Assembly: GCF_023276405.1 (NCBI RefSeq)
Contig: NZ_JALRMO010000001.1
Coordinates: 1-64,000, forward strand
Reading direction: 5' to 3'
DNA from: Paenibacillus hamazuiensis
Lineage (GTDB): Bacteria > Bacillota > Bacilli > Paenibacillales > NBRC-103111
Length of the DNA: 64,000 bases
Position numbers and translations under genes: made by a program. The notes beneath the pieces are model-generated. The model saw only the letters and a list, made by a program, of their open reading frames with translations, made no database searches and was not told where the DNA came from. This document shows, in pieces, positions 25,106-34,478 of this stretch. How positions within the stretch are numbered: position 1 is the stretch's first letter; every line of letters begins with the position of its first letter.

Positions 25106-25267
25106 GAGACTGTCGATTAATCGGTGGGAACGGTCCAAGGAATTGATTTCGAAGCTCAAACATGTTGCGATAGCTTTGATTTGATTGAATTTATCGGTGT
25201 CAAAGCTATCGCAAAACTCGCCCTGAAATCAATTTCCCCGCCCTCATCCCATTTAATCGACAATCTC
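25106..25267. repeat. MITE-like palindromic element, copy 1
   Basis: A 162-bp stretch with terminal inverted repeats GAGACTGTCGATTAA / TTAATCGACAATCTC (one mismatch). Two nested stems lie inside: GGAATTGATTTC with GAAATCAATTTCC (one bulge), and GCGATAGCTTTGA with TCAAAGCTATCGC (perfect 13 bp). The same ends occur at 56775-56836 with a shorter interior. No transposase is present. It sits between the decayed alkD region and the VOC gene. Confidence 0.7.
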
Positions 25268-25328
25268 TGTAGGGATGCTAAATACTGCTCCTCGAAGCTA
25301 TCTCATTAGAATTTCAATTCACCCGCCA

Positions 25329-25739
25329 TTACGCCTTTTGCGTGAAAATCTGGAAGGTGACGCCGAATTTGTCGGTTACCATCCCGTACGCGGGGCTGAA
25401 GTAGACCTCCTGCAGGGGGTGATCGACCTGTCCGCCCTCTTTCAGCGCCTCATAATACTTCCGGGCCTGCTCCTTATCGGCGGTGGTGATGCAGATGTTT
25501 ACCTGCTTGCCCTGCGCGAACCGAACCCCCGGGTCCGTATCGGCGACAAACAGAACCGTTCCACCGATCTTCAGGACGGAATGGGCCACTCGGTCCCTTG
25601 CCTGCTCCGACACCGCTTGTCCAGCTTCGCCGAAGGTCATCTTGAATGCCACCTTCGCTCCCAACGCTTGCTCGTAAAAGGCGATCGCCTCACGAGCGCC
25701 TCCGTCCAGCATAATATACGGGTTTAGTTGCACTTCCAT
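25329..25739 (-). CDS. VOC-family protein, PhnB-like
   Basis: 136 residues, start ATG at 25739 with GGAG 8-10 bases upstream. The sequence MEVQLNPYIMLDGGAREAIA through FYEQALGAKV and YYEALKEGG is typical of PhnB/3-demethylubiquinone-like VOC proteins, single-domain metal-binding or ligand-binding folds with varied roles. The C-terminus VTDKFGVTFQIFT is the standard last strand. Its function cannot be fixed. It points towards the MITE. Confidence 0.82.
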   Translation of the reverse strand: MEVQLNPYIMLDGGAREAIAFYEQALGAKVAFKMTFGEAGQAVSEQARDRVAHSVLKIGGTVLFVADTDPGVRFAQGKQVNICITTADKEQARKYYEALKEGGQVDHPLQEVYFSPAYGMVTDKFGVTFQIFTQKA

Positions 25740-25911
25740 AGTTACACAGCTCCTTCAACTTTAGAATTGATCTTTCTCTGATAGTGTAACCGCTAATAGT
25801 GACAACTCCTGTCATAGTCAGTAGTTATTTTATCAGGCCGGGGGTTAGTCCGGCAGTAGCCAAACAAAGCCACAAGTATAGCCCTTTTCTTGCAAATTCG
25901 GGGAATGGATA

Positions 25912-26853
25912 TTAAATGATATTTAAATCCGCAAGATTGTATATCCGTTTAAAGTGCACGGCTTGCGCTCTCAATTCACTTATAAATTCTTCGCTTGCCG
26001 GCGTTAAATGCTTATTTTTTTTACGCAATACGCCAAATAAAGTGTTCATTTGCTGTTCGGCGATAGGAAGCGGGATAATATCTCCATTATTTACATAAGG
26101 ATCCGTTTTTAAAGCGAAATCGGCATAAAAACCGATCGCCAAACCTTCTGCGATCACTTTTTTTAAAGATTCGGGATTGCTTGCGGTAAAAAGTATATTC
26201 GGCTCCCCATACTGCTTCAGCCGGGTGAGAATGTAGGAGTTCATCCTGTATTCTTGATTAAAAATAACGATCGGGTGTTTAATTATCTCTTCCAAAGAGA
26301 TGTTTTTTTTGGAAGATAAAGCAAAATATTTACTTACACAAGCCATTGTTTCTCCGATAAGCAAGGGCTCAAACTGCAGTTTTGCATCGTCAAAATCGGA
26401 GGGCTGGCGGCGTGAAACGAGACCAAGCTCCACTTCTCCATTCAGAACAGAGTCCTTTGCTTTAATGGATCCGGCTTCAATAATCTCAATTTGAACCTTT
26501 GGAAACTTGCTTTTAAATACAGCTAAGGTTTTGGGCAATAAAGTCATACACATGCTCGGGATCGTCGCAATGGAAATCGTTCCCGTTAACTCGGAATCTT
26601 GGGTTCGTGCCGCTTTTTTCAGTTCGGCCACTTGATTAAGGATTTCTCTTGCTCTGTCTATAATGGCTTTGCCCGCTTCCGTTGGTTTCGCACCTGATCT
26701 GGAGCGAATAAATATGGTTGTTTTTAATTCTTCTTCCAGGCTTGCAATGGATTGGCTGACATTCGGTTGAGAAACATGCAGCCTTTCTGCCGCTATGGTG
26801 ATGGAACCGCAATCGGAGACCTCAACGAGATATTGTAATTGATCAAGTCGCAA
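25912..26853 (-). CDS. LysR-family regulator of the RraA/Tct operon
   Basis: 313 residues. The N-terminal helix-turn-helix reads CGSITIAAERLHVSQPNVSQ, followed by the usual linker helix and a two-lobed effector domain. It is divergent from the rraA-like/tctBAC genes across a 136-base gap with a T-N11-A box (26912-26932), the classic arrangement for a LysR activator of the opposite operon. The effector may be the transported carboxylate (inferred). Confidence 0.88.
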   Translation of the reverse strand: MRLDQLQYLVEVSDCGSITIAAERLHVSQPNVSQSIASLEEELKTTIFIRSRSGAKPTEAGKAIIDRAREILNQVAELKKAARTQDSELTGTISIATIPSMCMTLLPKTLAVFKSKFPKVQIEIIEAGSIKAKDSVLNGEVELGLVSRRQPSDFDDAKLQFEPLLIGETMACVSKYFALSSKKNISLEEIIKHPIVIFNQEYRMNSYILTRLKQYGEPNILFTASNPESLKKVIAEGLAIGFYADFALKTDPYVNNGDIIPLPIAEQQMNTLFGVLRKKNKHLTPASEEFISELRAQAVHFKRIYNLADLNII

Positions 26854-26911
26854 GCAGCAGCTCTCCTTTACATAAATGAAATTTATACTAACATTAGAAA
26901 TTCATATTACA

Positions 26912-26932
26912 CATTATAAATGATTATGTGTT
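26912..26932. promoter_or_regulatory. LysR-type box in the lysR/rraA intergenic region
   Basis: CACAT, 11 bases, ATGTG: perfect 5-base arms in the T-N11-A spacing that LysR regulators bind. It lies 57-78 bases before the rraA-like start and about 60 bases from the lysR start. Confidence 0.6.
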
Positions 26933-26948
26933 TTAATAAAATAGAAAA

Positions 26949-26962
26949 AGAAAACGCTATCA
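26949..26962 (+). promoter_or_regulatory. cre-like site upstream of the RraA/Tct operon
   Basis: AGAAAACGCTATCA matches the CcpA operator consensus TGWAANCGNTNWCA at 13 of 14 positions (first T replaced by A). It lies 27 bases before the start codon, in a position suited to catabolite repression. Binding is inferred. Confidence 0.5.
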
Positions 26963-26989
26963 AAAAAAGAAAGACGAGGGGAATTTTCA

Positions 26990-27775
26990 ATGAGCACACA
27001 ATTGGAAAAAGAATATCAAGAGTATAAGGAGCAGGGAAGAATATGGGGATTAATCCCTCAAGAAAGAGTTAAAAAAATTAAATTCCCGCGCGTCAGCCGG
27101 AATGTTATCAATCAGTTCCTGGAGCTGGACGATCTCACTACAACAGTATCGGATATTCTGGATTCCATGGGGATTTGCGGAGTCGTTGCCGCATCCCATC
27201 TGCGTCCTATTATACCGGGTAAAAAAATCGTGGGGCACGCCGTTACAATCAGAAATATTCCCGAAAGAAAAACACCCACTCAGGGATACGTCGATAAAGA
27301 TGTTATCCGCATGTCGACACGTGACATTTACTACCTGGCTGAGCCGGGGGATGTGCTCGTAACTGATTTCGGCGGCAATCCGGATGTATCGAATATGGGA
27401 GGACAATCCTGCACAGTGGCCAAATCCCGCGGTTTGGCAGGCAGCATTGTTAACGGTGCAGTGCGGGATGTTTCGACGATCAGAAGCATTGACTATCCCG
27501 TATGGAGTTTCGGACATACTCCGATGACCGGAAAATTCAGGCTCGAAGCCATCGAAATGAACGGGCCGGTAACTCTTCATAATATCGTGGTGGATGCCGG
27601 GGACCTCATTATCGCGGACGATTCGGGGATCTGCGTTGTGCCTTTTGATAAAATCGAAATCGTATTGGAGACGGCAAAATCCATCATTGCGGAAGAGGAT
27701 AAAATGCGTGAGTTGATAGTCAGCAATGCGCCGATTGACGAATTAAGGCCTTTATTTAGAAAGCGCTATAAGTAA
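26990..27775 (+). CDS. RraA-like protein (HMG/CHA-aldolase family)
   Basis: 261 residues. The core GGQSCTVAKSRGLAGSIVNG through AVRDVSTIRSIDYPVWS has the RraA/4-hydroxy-4-methyl-2-oxoglutarate aldolase signature. The usual Asp of the DGxxRD motif is Asn here (NGAVRD). Family members act as aldolases or decarboxylases on keto acids, and E. coli RraA binds RNase E. The operon context with a carboxylate transporter favours an enzyme of keto-acid or hydroxy-acid breakdown (inferred). ATG follows AGGGG. Confidence 0.82.
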   Translation: MSTQLEKEYQEYKEQGRIWGLIPQERVKKIKFPRVSRNVINQFLELDDLTTTVSDILDSMGICGVVAASHLRPIIPGKKIVGHAVTIRNIPERKTPTQGYVDKDVIRMSTRDIYYLAEPGDVLVTDFGGNPDVSNMGGQSCTVAKSRGLAGSIVNGAVRDVSTIRSIDYPVWSFGHTPMTGKFRLEAIEMNGPVTLHNIVVDAGDLIIADDSGICVVPFDKIEIVLETAKSIIAEEDKMRELIVSNAPIDELRPLFRKRYK

Positions 27776-27867
27776 TTCATTATAGAATTATCCCACCAGA
27801 ATCCGTTCGGGTGGGATTAAGTTTTAAAATTCGGTCTACAAGATGAGGCAGGTCGGAGGAGATATTT

Positions 27868-28323
27868 TTGAAAAAAATGAATCCTGGAGTGTGGGCGGGA
27901 TTTTTTGTTTTACTGCTGTCGTTGGTATTGCTTGTAACGTCCTTTTCTTATCCCTACAAAAAAATCGGCTTGGGATTGGGACCGGGATTTTTCCCCGTTT
28001 GGCTAAGCGTCATCCTGATGGTGCTGTCCTGCTTTTATATATATGATTCGTTTAAATCTAAAGAAAACAGTCAGACGACGTTTCCAAGAGGCGACGTTTT
28101 GCGAAACATTTTATTTATACTGGGTTGTTTGGTTTTGTTTGTGGTGTTGATTTCATTTATAGGCTTCGTATTGACCGGCACCCTGTTTTTGTTTTTGCTG
28201 CTTTACCGCGGATATAAATGGTATGCCAACATTGCCATATCGTTAAGTGTATCCGTTTTCCTGTTTTGGCTTTTCGGCTCGGTTCTTCAAGTCGCGCTGC
28301 CTGTTAACGCATTTGGATGGTAA
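27868..28323 (+). CDS. tctB: Tripartite tricarboxylate transporter, small membrane subunit TctB
   Basis: 151 residues from the TTG at 27868, after GGAGGAG. Four membrane segments are visible, with GLGLGPGFFPVWLSVILMV near the N-terminus, characteristic of TctB. TctB forms the membrane complex with TctA. It starts 92 bases after the RraA-like gene and ends 12 bases before tctA. Confidence 0.85.
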   Translation: MKKMNPGVWAGFFVLLLSLVLLVTSFSYPYKKIGLGLGPGFFPVWLSVILMVLSCFYIYDSFKSKENSQTTFPRGDVLRNILFILGCLVLFVVLISFIGFVLTGTLFLFLLLYRGYKWYANIAISLSVSVFLFWLFGSVLQVALPVNAFGW

Positions 28324-28335
28324 GGAGGACTTTCT

Positions 28336-29835
28336 TTGGAATCGTTGGCATCGTTGTTACACGGCTTTGAGGTGGCAGGTACTTGGTGGAATTTGCTTTA
28401 TTGTTTAATCGGGGTTTCCATCGGCATGTTTGTAGGGGTGCTGCCCGGCTTAGGCCCCGTTGCCGGAACTGCGCTGCTTGTCCCCATTACGTATGACATG
28501 GAGCCTGTCTCGGCCATTATTATGCTTTCCGGCATCTTTTACGGCTGTATGTATGGAGGAACGATCACCTCGGTTTTGATTAATACACCGGGTGAGGCGG
28601 CATCTGTTGTTACTTGCCTGGACGGTCATCAGATGGCGAAGCAGGGGCGGGCGGGGACGGCTTTGGGCGTCGCGGGAATCGGTTCATTTATAGGAGGGGT
28701 CACCGCAATCATAGCTTTGACGTTTATCGGTCCTCCGTTAGCCCGGTATGCGCTGAAATTTGGTCCGCCCGAATATTTTTCTTTAATGATGTTGGGCTTA
28801 TTGATGCTGATCGCATTGATGGGAAAATCGTTAATCAAGGGAATGATCGCTGCTGTTTTTGGCTTGCTTTTAGGACTGGTAGGCATGGACCCGGTATCGG
28901 GTGCGGTTCGTTTTACATTCGGCCGGATGGAGCTGCTGGACGGATTTGATTTTACGATCATTGCGATGGGGCTGTTTGGCATCTCGGAAATTTTGCTGAA
29001 TGCCGAAAACAAGATGGAGGCGGATACGCCGCTTAAAATACAAGGTCTAATGCCGAAACGGGAGGAATGGAAACCCGCGGCCAAAGCTATCGGCAGAGGG
29101 ACGGGCATAGGCATGCTGCTCGGATTAATTCCCGGCGCTACTTCGGTGATCGCATCTTTAATTTCCTACGCCTTGGAGAAAAAGATCGCGAAGGATCCTT
29201 CCCGGTTCGGAAAAGGAGCGATCGAAGGTGTGGCCGGGCCGGAAACCGCAAACAACGCCCACAGCGGCGCGGCGATGATTCCTTTATTTACGATGGGTAT
29301 TCCGAGTTCCCCTACGGTGGCCATTCTGCTCGGGGCATTCGTCATGCACGGTTTAACGCCGGGTCCGGCTTTGTTTCATAAAAATCCGGATTTCGTCTGG
29401 GGCGTTATAGCGAGTATGTTCATCGGTAACGTGATTTTGCTTATCTTTAATTTGCCGATGGCAAATATGTGGGCTAAAATCGCCCAAGTCCCCTATAAGC
29501 TGCTGTTTCCCTTGATTTTGATTGTTTCTTTATTGGGGGCGTACAGCGTCAATAACAGCTTGTGGGATATGGGGCTCATGATAATATTTGGCATAATCGG
29601 GTATATCATGAAAAAATTGGATATACCGATCGCCGCCACCGTATTGACCTTCGTATTGGGATCGCAGATTGAGTCTACGCTGCTTCAATCGCTGGCGACC
29701 TCGGACAACGGTGGGCTGATCTTCTTTACGCGTCCGATTTCGGGGACATTGATGGTTATTTGCATCATCCTGCTTGCGTTCAGCATCTTCGGCTGGCTGA
29801 AAAAGAAAGGCGGCATAGAAGCTGCCGATATGTAA
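28336..29835 (+). CDS. tctA: Tripartite tricarboxylate transporter, large membrane subunit TctA
   Basis: 499 residues, TTG start after AAGGAGG. About eleven to twelve membrane helices, with the TctA motif GVLPGLGPVAGTALLVPITY near the N-terminus and GLIPGATSVIASLISYALE in the middle. Moves carboxylates such as citrate, tartrate or aromatic acids together with a binding protein, driven by an ion gradient. Confidence 0.92.
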   Translation: MESLASLLHGFEVAGTWWNLLYCLIGVSIGMFVGVLPGLGPVAGTALLVPITYDMEPVSAIIMLSGIFYGCMYGGTITSVLINTPGEAASVVTCLDGHQMAKQGRAGTALGVAGIGSFIGGVTAIIALTFIGPPLARYALKFGPPEYFSLMMLGLLMLIALMGKSLIKGMIAAVFGLLLGLVGMDPVSGAVRFTFGRMELLDGFDFTIIAMGLFGISEILLNAENKMEADTPLKIQGLMPKREEWKPAAKAIGRGTGIGMLLGLIPGATSVIASLISYALEKKIAKDPSRFGKGAIEGVAGPETANNAHSGAAMIPLFTMGIPSSPTVAILLGAFVMHGLTPGPALFHKNPDFVWGVIASMFIGNVILLIFNLPMANMWAKIAQVPYKLLFPLILIVSLLGAYSVNNSLWDMGLMIIFGIIGYIMKKLDIPIAATVLTFVLGSQIESTLLQSLATSDNGGLIFFTRPISGTLMVICIILLAFSIFGWLKKKGGIEAADM

Positions 29836-29861
29836 CCTATATTCGATTGGGAGGACTCGCT

Positions 29862-30872
29862 ATGAAGAATAAGTTTGCTTTCATCACAATGATTTTCGCG
29901 CTTTTATTAACAGCTTGCGCTCAAGGGGCTCCGCAAGCTCAAAAGAATCAAAAAAACGCAGGGGCAAGATCCGATGCCGATTTTCCGACTAAACCGATTA
30001 CACTTATCGTTCCTTATGCCGCAGGCGGCGGAACAGACCAAATTGCCCGCATATTGGAAAAAGTACTGAAAAAGTATATGCCCAATGGACAAAATATTGT
30101 CGTTGAGAATAAGACGGGAGGCGCGGGGACGGTTGGAACTGCGGAGGTTTTTCAAGCTAAGCCGGACGGGTACAAGCTTGCGTTGGTGGCCGGCGGACCG
30201 CTTTCCGTTCAACCGCATTATGGAAATATTCCTTTCAGCCATGACAGTTTTCAGCCCGTAATACGAATAGCTTCCAGTCCGTTGCTGCTGGCTGTAAAAG
30301 CCGATGCTCCGTGGAAAACATTTGACGAATGGTTTGACTACGTTAAGAAAAACCCGGGCAAATTCACGTACAGCTCGGCAGGTGCCGGTAATCCGGGACA
30401 TATTGCTGTGGAAGCGTTTAATAACGCTACGGGCGCCCAAACCAAAAACGTTCCGTTTGACAGCAGCAGCCAAGCCTTTACCGCTTTGCTCGGCGGTCAT
30501 GTTCAAGGAGCAAGCGCGGCTTCCCAGGAGATCAAGGGACAGCTGGATTCGGGCAATATTCGGCTGATAGCCAATTTAGGCAGCAGTAAGGGCGATTTTT
30601 ATAAAGACGTACCGACTTTAAAGGATAAGGGGATCAATGCAGCTTCGGATATTTATTTTGGAATCATTGCCCCCAAAGGATTGCCTAAAGATATCCTCGC
30701 TATCCTCCATGATGCTTTCAAAAAGGCAATGGAAGACCCCGAAGCGATACAGCTTTTTAACGCGGCGGGCATTGAGCTTAATTACGCCGGCTCCGATGAG
30801 TTTCAGAAGATTATAACGGAAAGTTATAATCTAAATGGACAAATACTTAAAAAGATTGGCTTGGTTAAATAA
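29862..30872 (+). CDS. tctC: TctC/BUG-type substrate-binding lipoprotein
   Basis: 336 residues. The ATG at 29862 follows GGGAGG. Lipobox LLTAC, so Cys19 is lipidated. The mature part has the BUG fold start DFPTKPITLIVPYAAGGGTD and the conserved SSAGAGNPGHIAVEAF. In Gram-positive bacteria the binding protein must be anchored, in agreement with the lipobox. It completes the RraA-TctB-TctA-TctC operon, followed by a terminator. Confidence 0.88.
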   Translation: MKNKFAFITMIFALLLTACAQGAPQAQKNQKNAGARSDADFPTKPITLIVPYAAGGGTDQIARILEKVLKKYMPNGQNIVVENKTGGAGTVGTAEVFQAKPDGYKLALVAGGPLSVQPHYGNIPFSHDSFQPVIRIASSPLLLAVKADAPWKTFDEWFDYVKKNPGKFTYSSAGAGNPGHIAVEAFNNATGAQTKNVPFDSSSQAFTALLGGHVQGASAASQEIKGQLDSGNIRLIANLGSSKGDFYKDVPTLKDKGINAASDIYFGIIAPKGLPKDILAILHDAFKKAMEDPEAIQLFNAAGIELNYAGSDEFQKIITESYNLNGQILKKIGLVK

Positions 30873-30884
30873 ATCTCAAATTCC

Positions 30885-30913
30885 CGGCATCTGACATGAT
30901 GCCGTTTTTTTTT
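30885..30913 (+). terminator. Rho-independent terminator after tctC
   Basis: CGGCATC and GATGCCG form a 7-bp stem with a 6-base loop, followed by nine T. Confidence 0.85.
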
Positions 30914-30957
30914 GTTTGAAGGCACCATATTTTGCAGACAAGGTTTGCAAAAGCATA

Positions 30958-30987
30958 ATTCCATTATGGAATAAAGTGAAGTATAAT
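30958..30987 (+). promoter_or_regulatory. Promoter with an IclR-like palindrome before the YesM-type kinase gene
   Basis: ATTCCATTATGGAAT (30958-30972) is a perfect 15-bp palindrome. It overlaps a weak -35 (TTCCAT), with a 17-base spacer to TATAAT (30982-30987). Similar sequences occur at 59310 and 59436. The palindrome looks like an operator of the IclR type, but the regulator is not identified. Confidence 0.5.
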
Positions 30988-31036
30988 ATCCGTATCTTCG
31001 GCGGCATTTTTCGACAAAGCGGAGGGGAGCTGAACA

Positions 31037-32794
31037 GTGGTTCGTTTGTTTAATAATTTGAAGATCCAAAACAAAATATTCATAACGTTCTCCCCTCTCT
31101 TTTTTCTGGTCATTTTGTCGATCACGTTCTTTTTCTACACGTTTGCGGAAAAAAATATTTTGAATAAAGCCGGCGAGGCCAACTTAAACGTGTTAAACCA
31201 AATTGCCGATAAAATTCAAATTATAAACGGTAATGTGAAATCGGTTTCTTCGATGTATTTTCTCGATCCGAATATTCGGCGGCTTGTAAAAAGCGACTGG
31301 ACGGACCGCAAATACGAAGAGTTGGTTACGCAAAATCAAGTGAAGGCTTTGAACGATACGGTGAACAACAACTTTCAATTTTTAAAACATAAGTTGACCC
31401 TTTTCGGATTTAACGGAAATTATTATAACGACGAAGGGACCGACCGGCGGGAGCAGGACGAGCTGCGCAGCCAAAATTGGATGATCACGTTCGAAGAGGA
31501 TAAAAACAAGATGCTTTGGGCGGACACTTATCTGCTGGACGGGAATTATATTTTTTCTGCGGTCAGTTATATGAGAGATGTTTACACGGGCAAAGGAACC
31601 GGGCTGCTCATTCTCGATTTCAGCGAAAATATTTTATACGATACCTACAAAAATCTGGAAGATAAACATATCATGATATTCAATTCGCAAGGCGTCATGA
31701 TATCCGGCCAAAACAAATCGCAGCTCGGCACCAGTGCGGCGGGCGCCGATTTTTTTAAAAAGCTGAGCGGCAACAGGTCCGGTTACTTCCTCACAAGATA
31801 TGAGGGCGGCGAAACATTGGTTTCGTTTTATAAAGTGGAGCAGCTTGATTGGTATATTGTCGATGTGACGCCTTTGTCCGCTTTGATGGAAGGCATGAGC
31901 AGCATCAAGAAATATGTGGTTCTGATCGCGCTGGCGGAGCTCGTCATTTTGTTCGTATTGTCTTATTTCATTGCGTTTGCGATCTCTTCTCCGCTGAAAA
32001 AGCTGGTGAAATCCATTCACTTGGCGAGCAGCGGCAACTTGAACCATATGATCGACGTGAACAGAAAAGATGAAATCGGCTTTCTCGTAGCTAAATATAA
32101 TACGATGCTGGAGAGAATCGATTCGCTGATGAAAGAAATTGTCGCTCAGCACGAGAAGAAACGTAAAGCGGAAATGCAAGGGCTTCAGGCACAGATGAAC
32201 CCGCATTTTTTATACAACACGTTAAATTCCATTCGGTGGATGGTAAGAACGAATCAGCCCGAGGTCACCAACAACATGATCATCTCTCTCGTCAGGCTGC
32301 TTCGGCAAAACTTTAATGCAGGCCATGAATGGATAACGTTTTCGGAGGAATTGAAGTTTTTATCGGATTATATTCTGATTCAAAAGATCAGGTACGGCGA
32401 TAAATTTGACGTGGTGTACGACTTTAACGAAGAGATCCTTTCGTTTTACACGTTAAGGCTGCTGTTTCAGCCGATTTTGGAAAATGCGATTTTCCACGGC
32501 ATCGAACCGAAAGACGGCCAAGGAACGATTCGGGTGGGCGTCTATCCCGAGGGGGATAAGGTGATCGTGGAAATTACCGACGACGGTGTCGGCATGGATT
32601 TGAGCGAATGGAATTCTCCTTTATCGGGCGGCCGCCTGTCCGGCCGGGAGGAATCCAACGGGATCGGTCTCGAAAACATTCAGCAGCGGATCAAGCTGCA
32701 TTTTGGCGAAAAATACGGCATCAAGCTGCAAAGCGGAAAAAACCGGGGGACGAAGGTGACCATTCATCTCCCCGTCATTCGGGAAAGGATGTAA
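31037..32794 (+). CDS. YesM-type sensor histidine kinase
   Basis: 585 residues, GTG start after GGAGGGGAG. Membrane segments at about residues 14-34 and 285-307 enclose an extracellular sensor domain. A HAMP-like region follows. His390 in NPHFLYNTLNS is the expected phosphorylation site of the HisKA_5 (YesM/LytS) class. The ATP-binding domain shows QPILENAIFHG, DDGVGMD and NGIGLENIQQR. It is paired with the regulator at 32799 (4-base gap) and upstream of a CUT1 importer and sulfatase, whose sugar it probably senses (inferred). Confidence 0.9.
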   Translation: MVRLFNNLKIQNKIFITFSPLFFLVILSITFFFYTFAEKNILNKAGEANLNVLNQIADKIQIINGNVKSVSSMYFLDPNIRRLVKSDWTDRKYEELVTQNQVKALNDTVNNNFQFLKHKLTLFGFNGNYYNDEGTDRREQDELRSQNWMITFEEDKNKMLWADTYLLDGNYIFSAVSYMRDVYTGKGTGLLILDFSENILYDTYKNLEDKHIMIFNSQGVMISGQNKSQLGTSAAGADFFKKLSGNRSGYFLTRYEGGETLVSFYKVEQLDWYIVDVTPLSALMEGMSSIKKYVVLIALAELVILFVLSYFIAFAISSPLKKLVKSIHLASSGNLNHMIDVNRKDEIGFLVAKYNTMLERIDSLMKEIVAQHEKKRKAEMQGLQAQMNPHFLYNTLNSIRWMVRTNQPEVTNNMIISLVRLLRQNFNAGHEWITFSEELKFLSDYILIQKIRYGDKFDVVYDFNEEILSFYTLRLLFQPILENAIFHGIEPKDGQGTIRVGVYPEGDKVIVEITDDGVGMDLSEWNSPLSGGRLSGREESNGIGLENIQQRIKLHFGEKYGIKLQSGKNRGTKVTIHLPVIRERM

Positions 32795-32798
32795 TCGG

Positions 32799-34463
32799 AT
32801 GAAAACGATCTCAAGGATACTTATTGTCGACGACGAAAAGCCGATTCGCCAATGGTTCGAATATGTCATCCGACAATACGATGAAGAATTTGAAATTGTC
32901 GGCATTTGCTCGAACGGCGAAGAAGCGCTTCATATGTATGAGCAGCGTCGGCCGGATATAATCATTACCGATATACGCATGCCGGTTATGGACGGACTCG
33001 AGCTTATTCGGGCGGTCAAAGACCGGGGCGGCGCGCCGCAATTTTTAATTCTCAGCAATTACGATCATTTTGAATATGTGAAAAAAGGACTGGTTATGGG
33101 AGCCAGAGACTACTTGCTGAAGGCGGAGACGGCGGATGCGGAGATCATCGAAGCGCTGCGCAATATCCGCACGCACCTTGGGAGCCGGGGACAGATCGGG
33201 GGTGCGGGAAGCCCGGAGGAAAACGCGGAAATTATAGAAGTATTGATTCGCGACTATCTTCGCCATAACTCGCTCGGACACGAACCGATGCAGAAGATCG
33301 CGGACTATTTGTTTGCCGCTTCCTCACGCTCGAAGTATATATTAGCGCTTTCGGCCGACCATTATACCGCGTGGGCGCTTCACATGACGGAGGCAGAGAA
33401 ACAAGCGAATCTTTCCTTGCTGTCCAAGTTTATACAGGATCGCGTTAAGATGAGCTTTCCCATTTCTGCCGCCGTACAGACGGATGAAAACGAGCATGTC
33501 CTCATAGTTGAAAGATGTGATGTCGGGAGGAGTTCGATAACGGAACGTTTGCGCGATCTTTGCACGAACATCAATGGCGAAATAAGCCGGCGATTTGATT
33601 GTACGGTTTCGATCGGAATCGGCACGGCATTTGAGTCCATGGAAGGCATGAAACAGTCCTACGCGGAGGCGAACGAAGCGAAGGATTACAAATTTTATTC
33701 CGGCCCCTCCGGCGTACATGTGTTTGAACGGCATTCGAGGGACGGAGCGGCGCGTGACCGCTGCCTGATGAGCATTCACGAATTGATCAGAACCTTTCAA
33801 GGTTCGGACCGGCATGCGGCAAGTCACGTACTGTCGGTTCTGGACGGGATTCTTGAAGAAGGGCGGCACGGGTTTCCTCCTCAGGAAGCGAAAAAAATGA
33901 TAATTCGAATGTTGGAGCTGTTAAGCCATAAGCTGATGGAAGCGGCTGAGACGTCTGAAATCCCCCGGCTTCTTTACGATCCGGAGGAGCTCCTTACGAT
34001 CGGCGAGTTTAAGGAATCGTTCCGGGACCGCGTTATGATGCAACTTGAAGCGATGCTGGAAGCGGCATCCCGGCATATGTACCGTTACAGTGAGGCGACC
34101 AACCGGATCATCCGTTATTTGCACGACCACTTCTCGCAAAAAGTGGACATGGCGCAGCTCGCCCGGCTTGTTCACTTGAATGAAAACTATATCTCCCAGC
34201 TGTTCAAAAAAGAGACGGGACAATCCGTAACCCGTTTTTTATTGTCGATTCGTATGGAGCGCGCAAAGCAAATGCTGACGGGAAAAAGAATGAAAATCAG
34301 TGAAATCGCTCCCGAGGTAGGGTACGCCAGCGAATCGCATTTTTGCACAGTCTTTAAATTATACTTCGGCAAATCCCCCAAACATCTTTTGGAAGAGCTA
34401 AGAATCGCGAAACAATCTCTAAGCACGGCGAAAGAGGAGGATAACTCCAAATTAAAGATCTAA
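32799..34463 (+). CDS. YesN-type response regulator with AraC DNA-binding domain
   Basis: 554 residues. The receiver domain has Asp58 in TDIRMPVMDG, with the acidic pair near the N-terminus (DDEKPIRQW). The middle 280 residues are a poorly conserved linker. The C-terminal 100 residues are a double helix-turn-helix AraC domain (DMAQLARLVHLNENYISQLF, then ISEIAPEVGYASESHFCTVF). It forms a two-component pair with the preceding kinase and is followed by a terminator and the importer operon it likely controls. Confidence 0.9.
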   Translation: MKTISRILIVDDEKPIRQWFEYVIRQYDEEFEIVGICSNGEEALHMYEQRRPDIIITDIRMPVMDGLELIRAVKDRGGAPQFLILSNYDHFEYVKKGLVMGARDYLLKAETADAEIIEALRNIRTHLGSRGQIGGAGSPEENAEIIEVLIRDYLRHNSLGHEPMQKIADYLFAASSRSKYILALSADHYTAWALHMTEAEKQANLSLLSKFIQDRVKMSFPISAAVQTDENEHVLIVERCDVGRSSITERLRDLCTNINGEISRRFDCTVSIGIGTAFESMEGMKQSYAEANEAKDYKFYSGPSGVHVFERHSRDGAARDRCLMSIHELIRTFQGSDRHAASHVLSVLDGILEEGRHGFPPQEAKKMIIRMLELLSHKLMEAAETSEIPRLLYDPEELLTIGEFKESFRDRVMMQLEAMLEAASRHMYRYSEATNRIIRYLHDHFSQKVDMAQLARLVHLNENYISQLFKKETGQSVTRFLLSIRMERAKQMLTGKRMKISEIAPEVGYASESHFCTVFKLYFGKSPKHLLEELRIAKQSLSTAKEEDNSKLKI

Positions 34464-34478
34464 TTACGGCTGAAGAAT

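Noticed and set aside
25275-25727. 150-codon + strand open frame opposite the VOC gene
   Set aside because: The minus-strand VOC protein has clear family motifs and a ribosome site; the + frame has neither.
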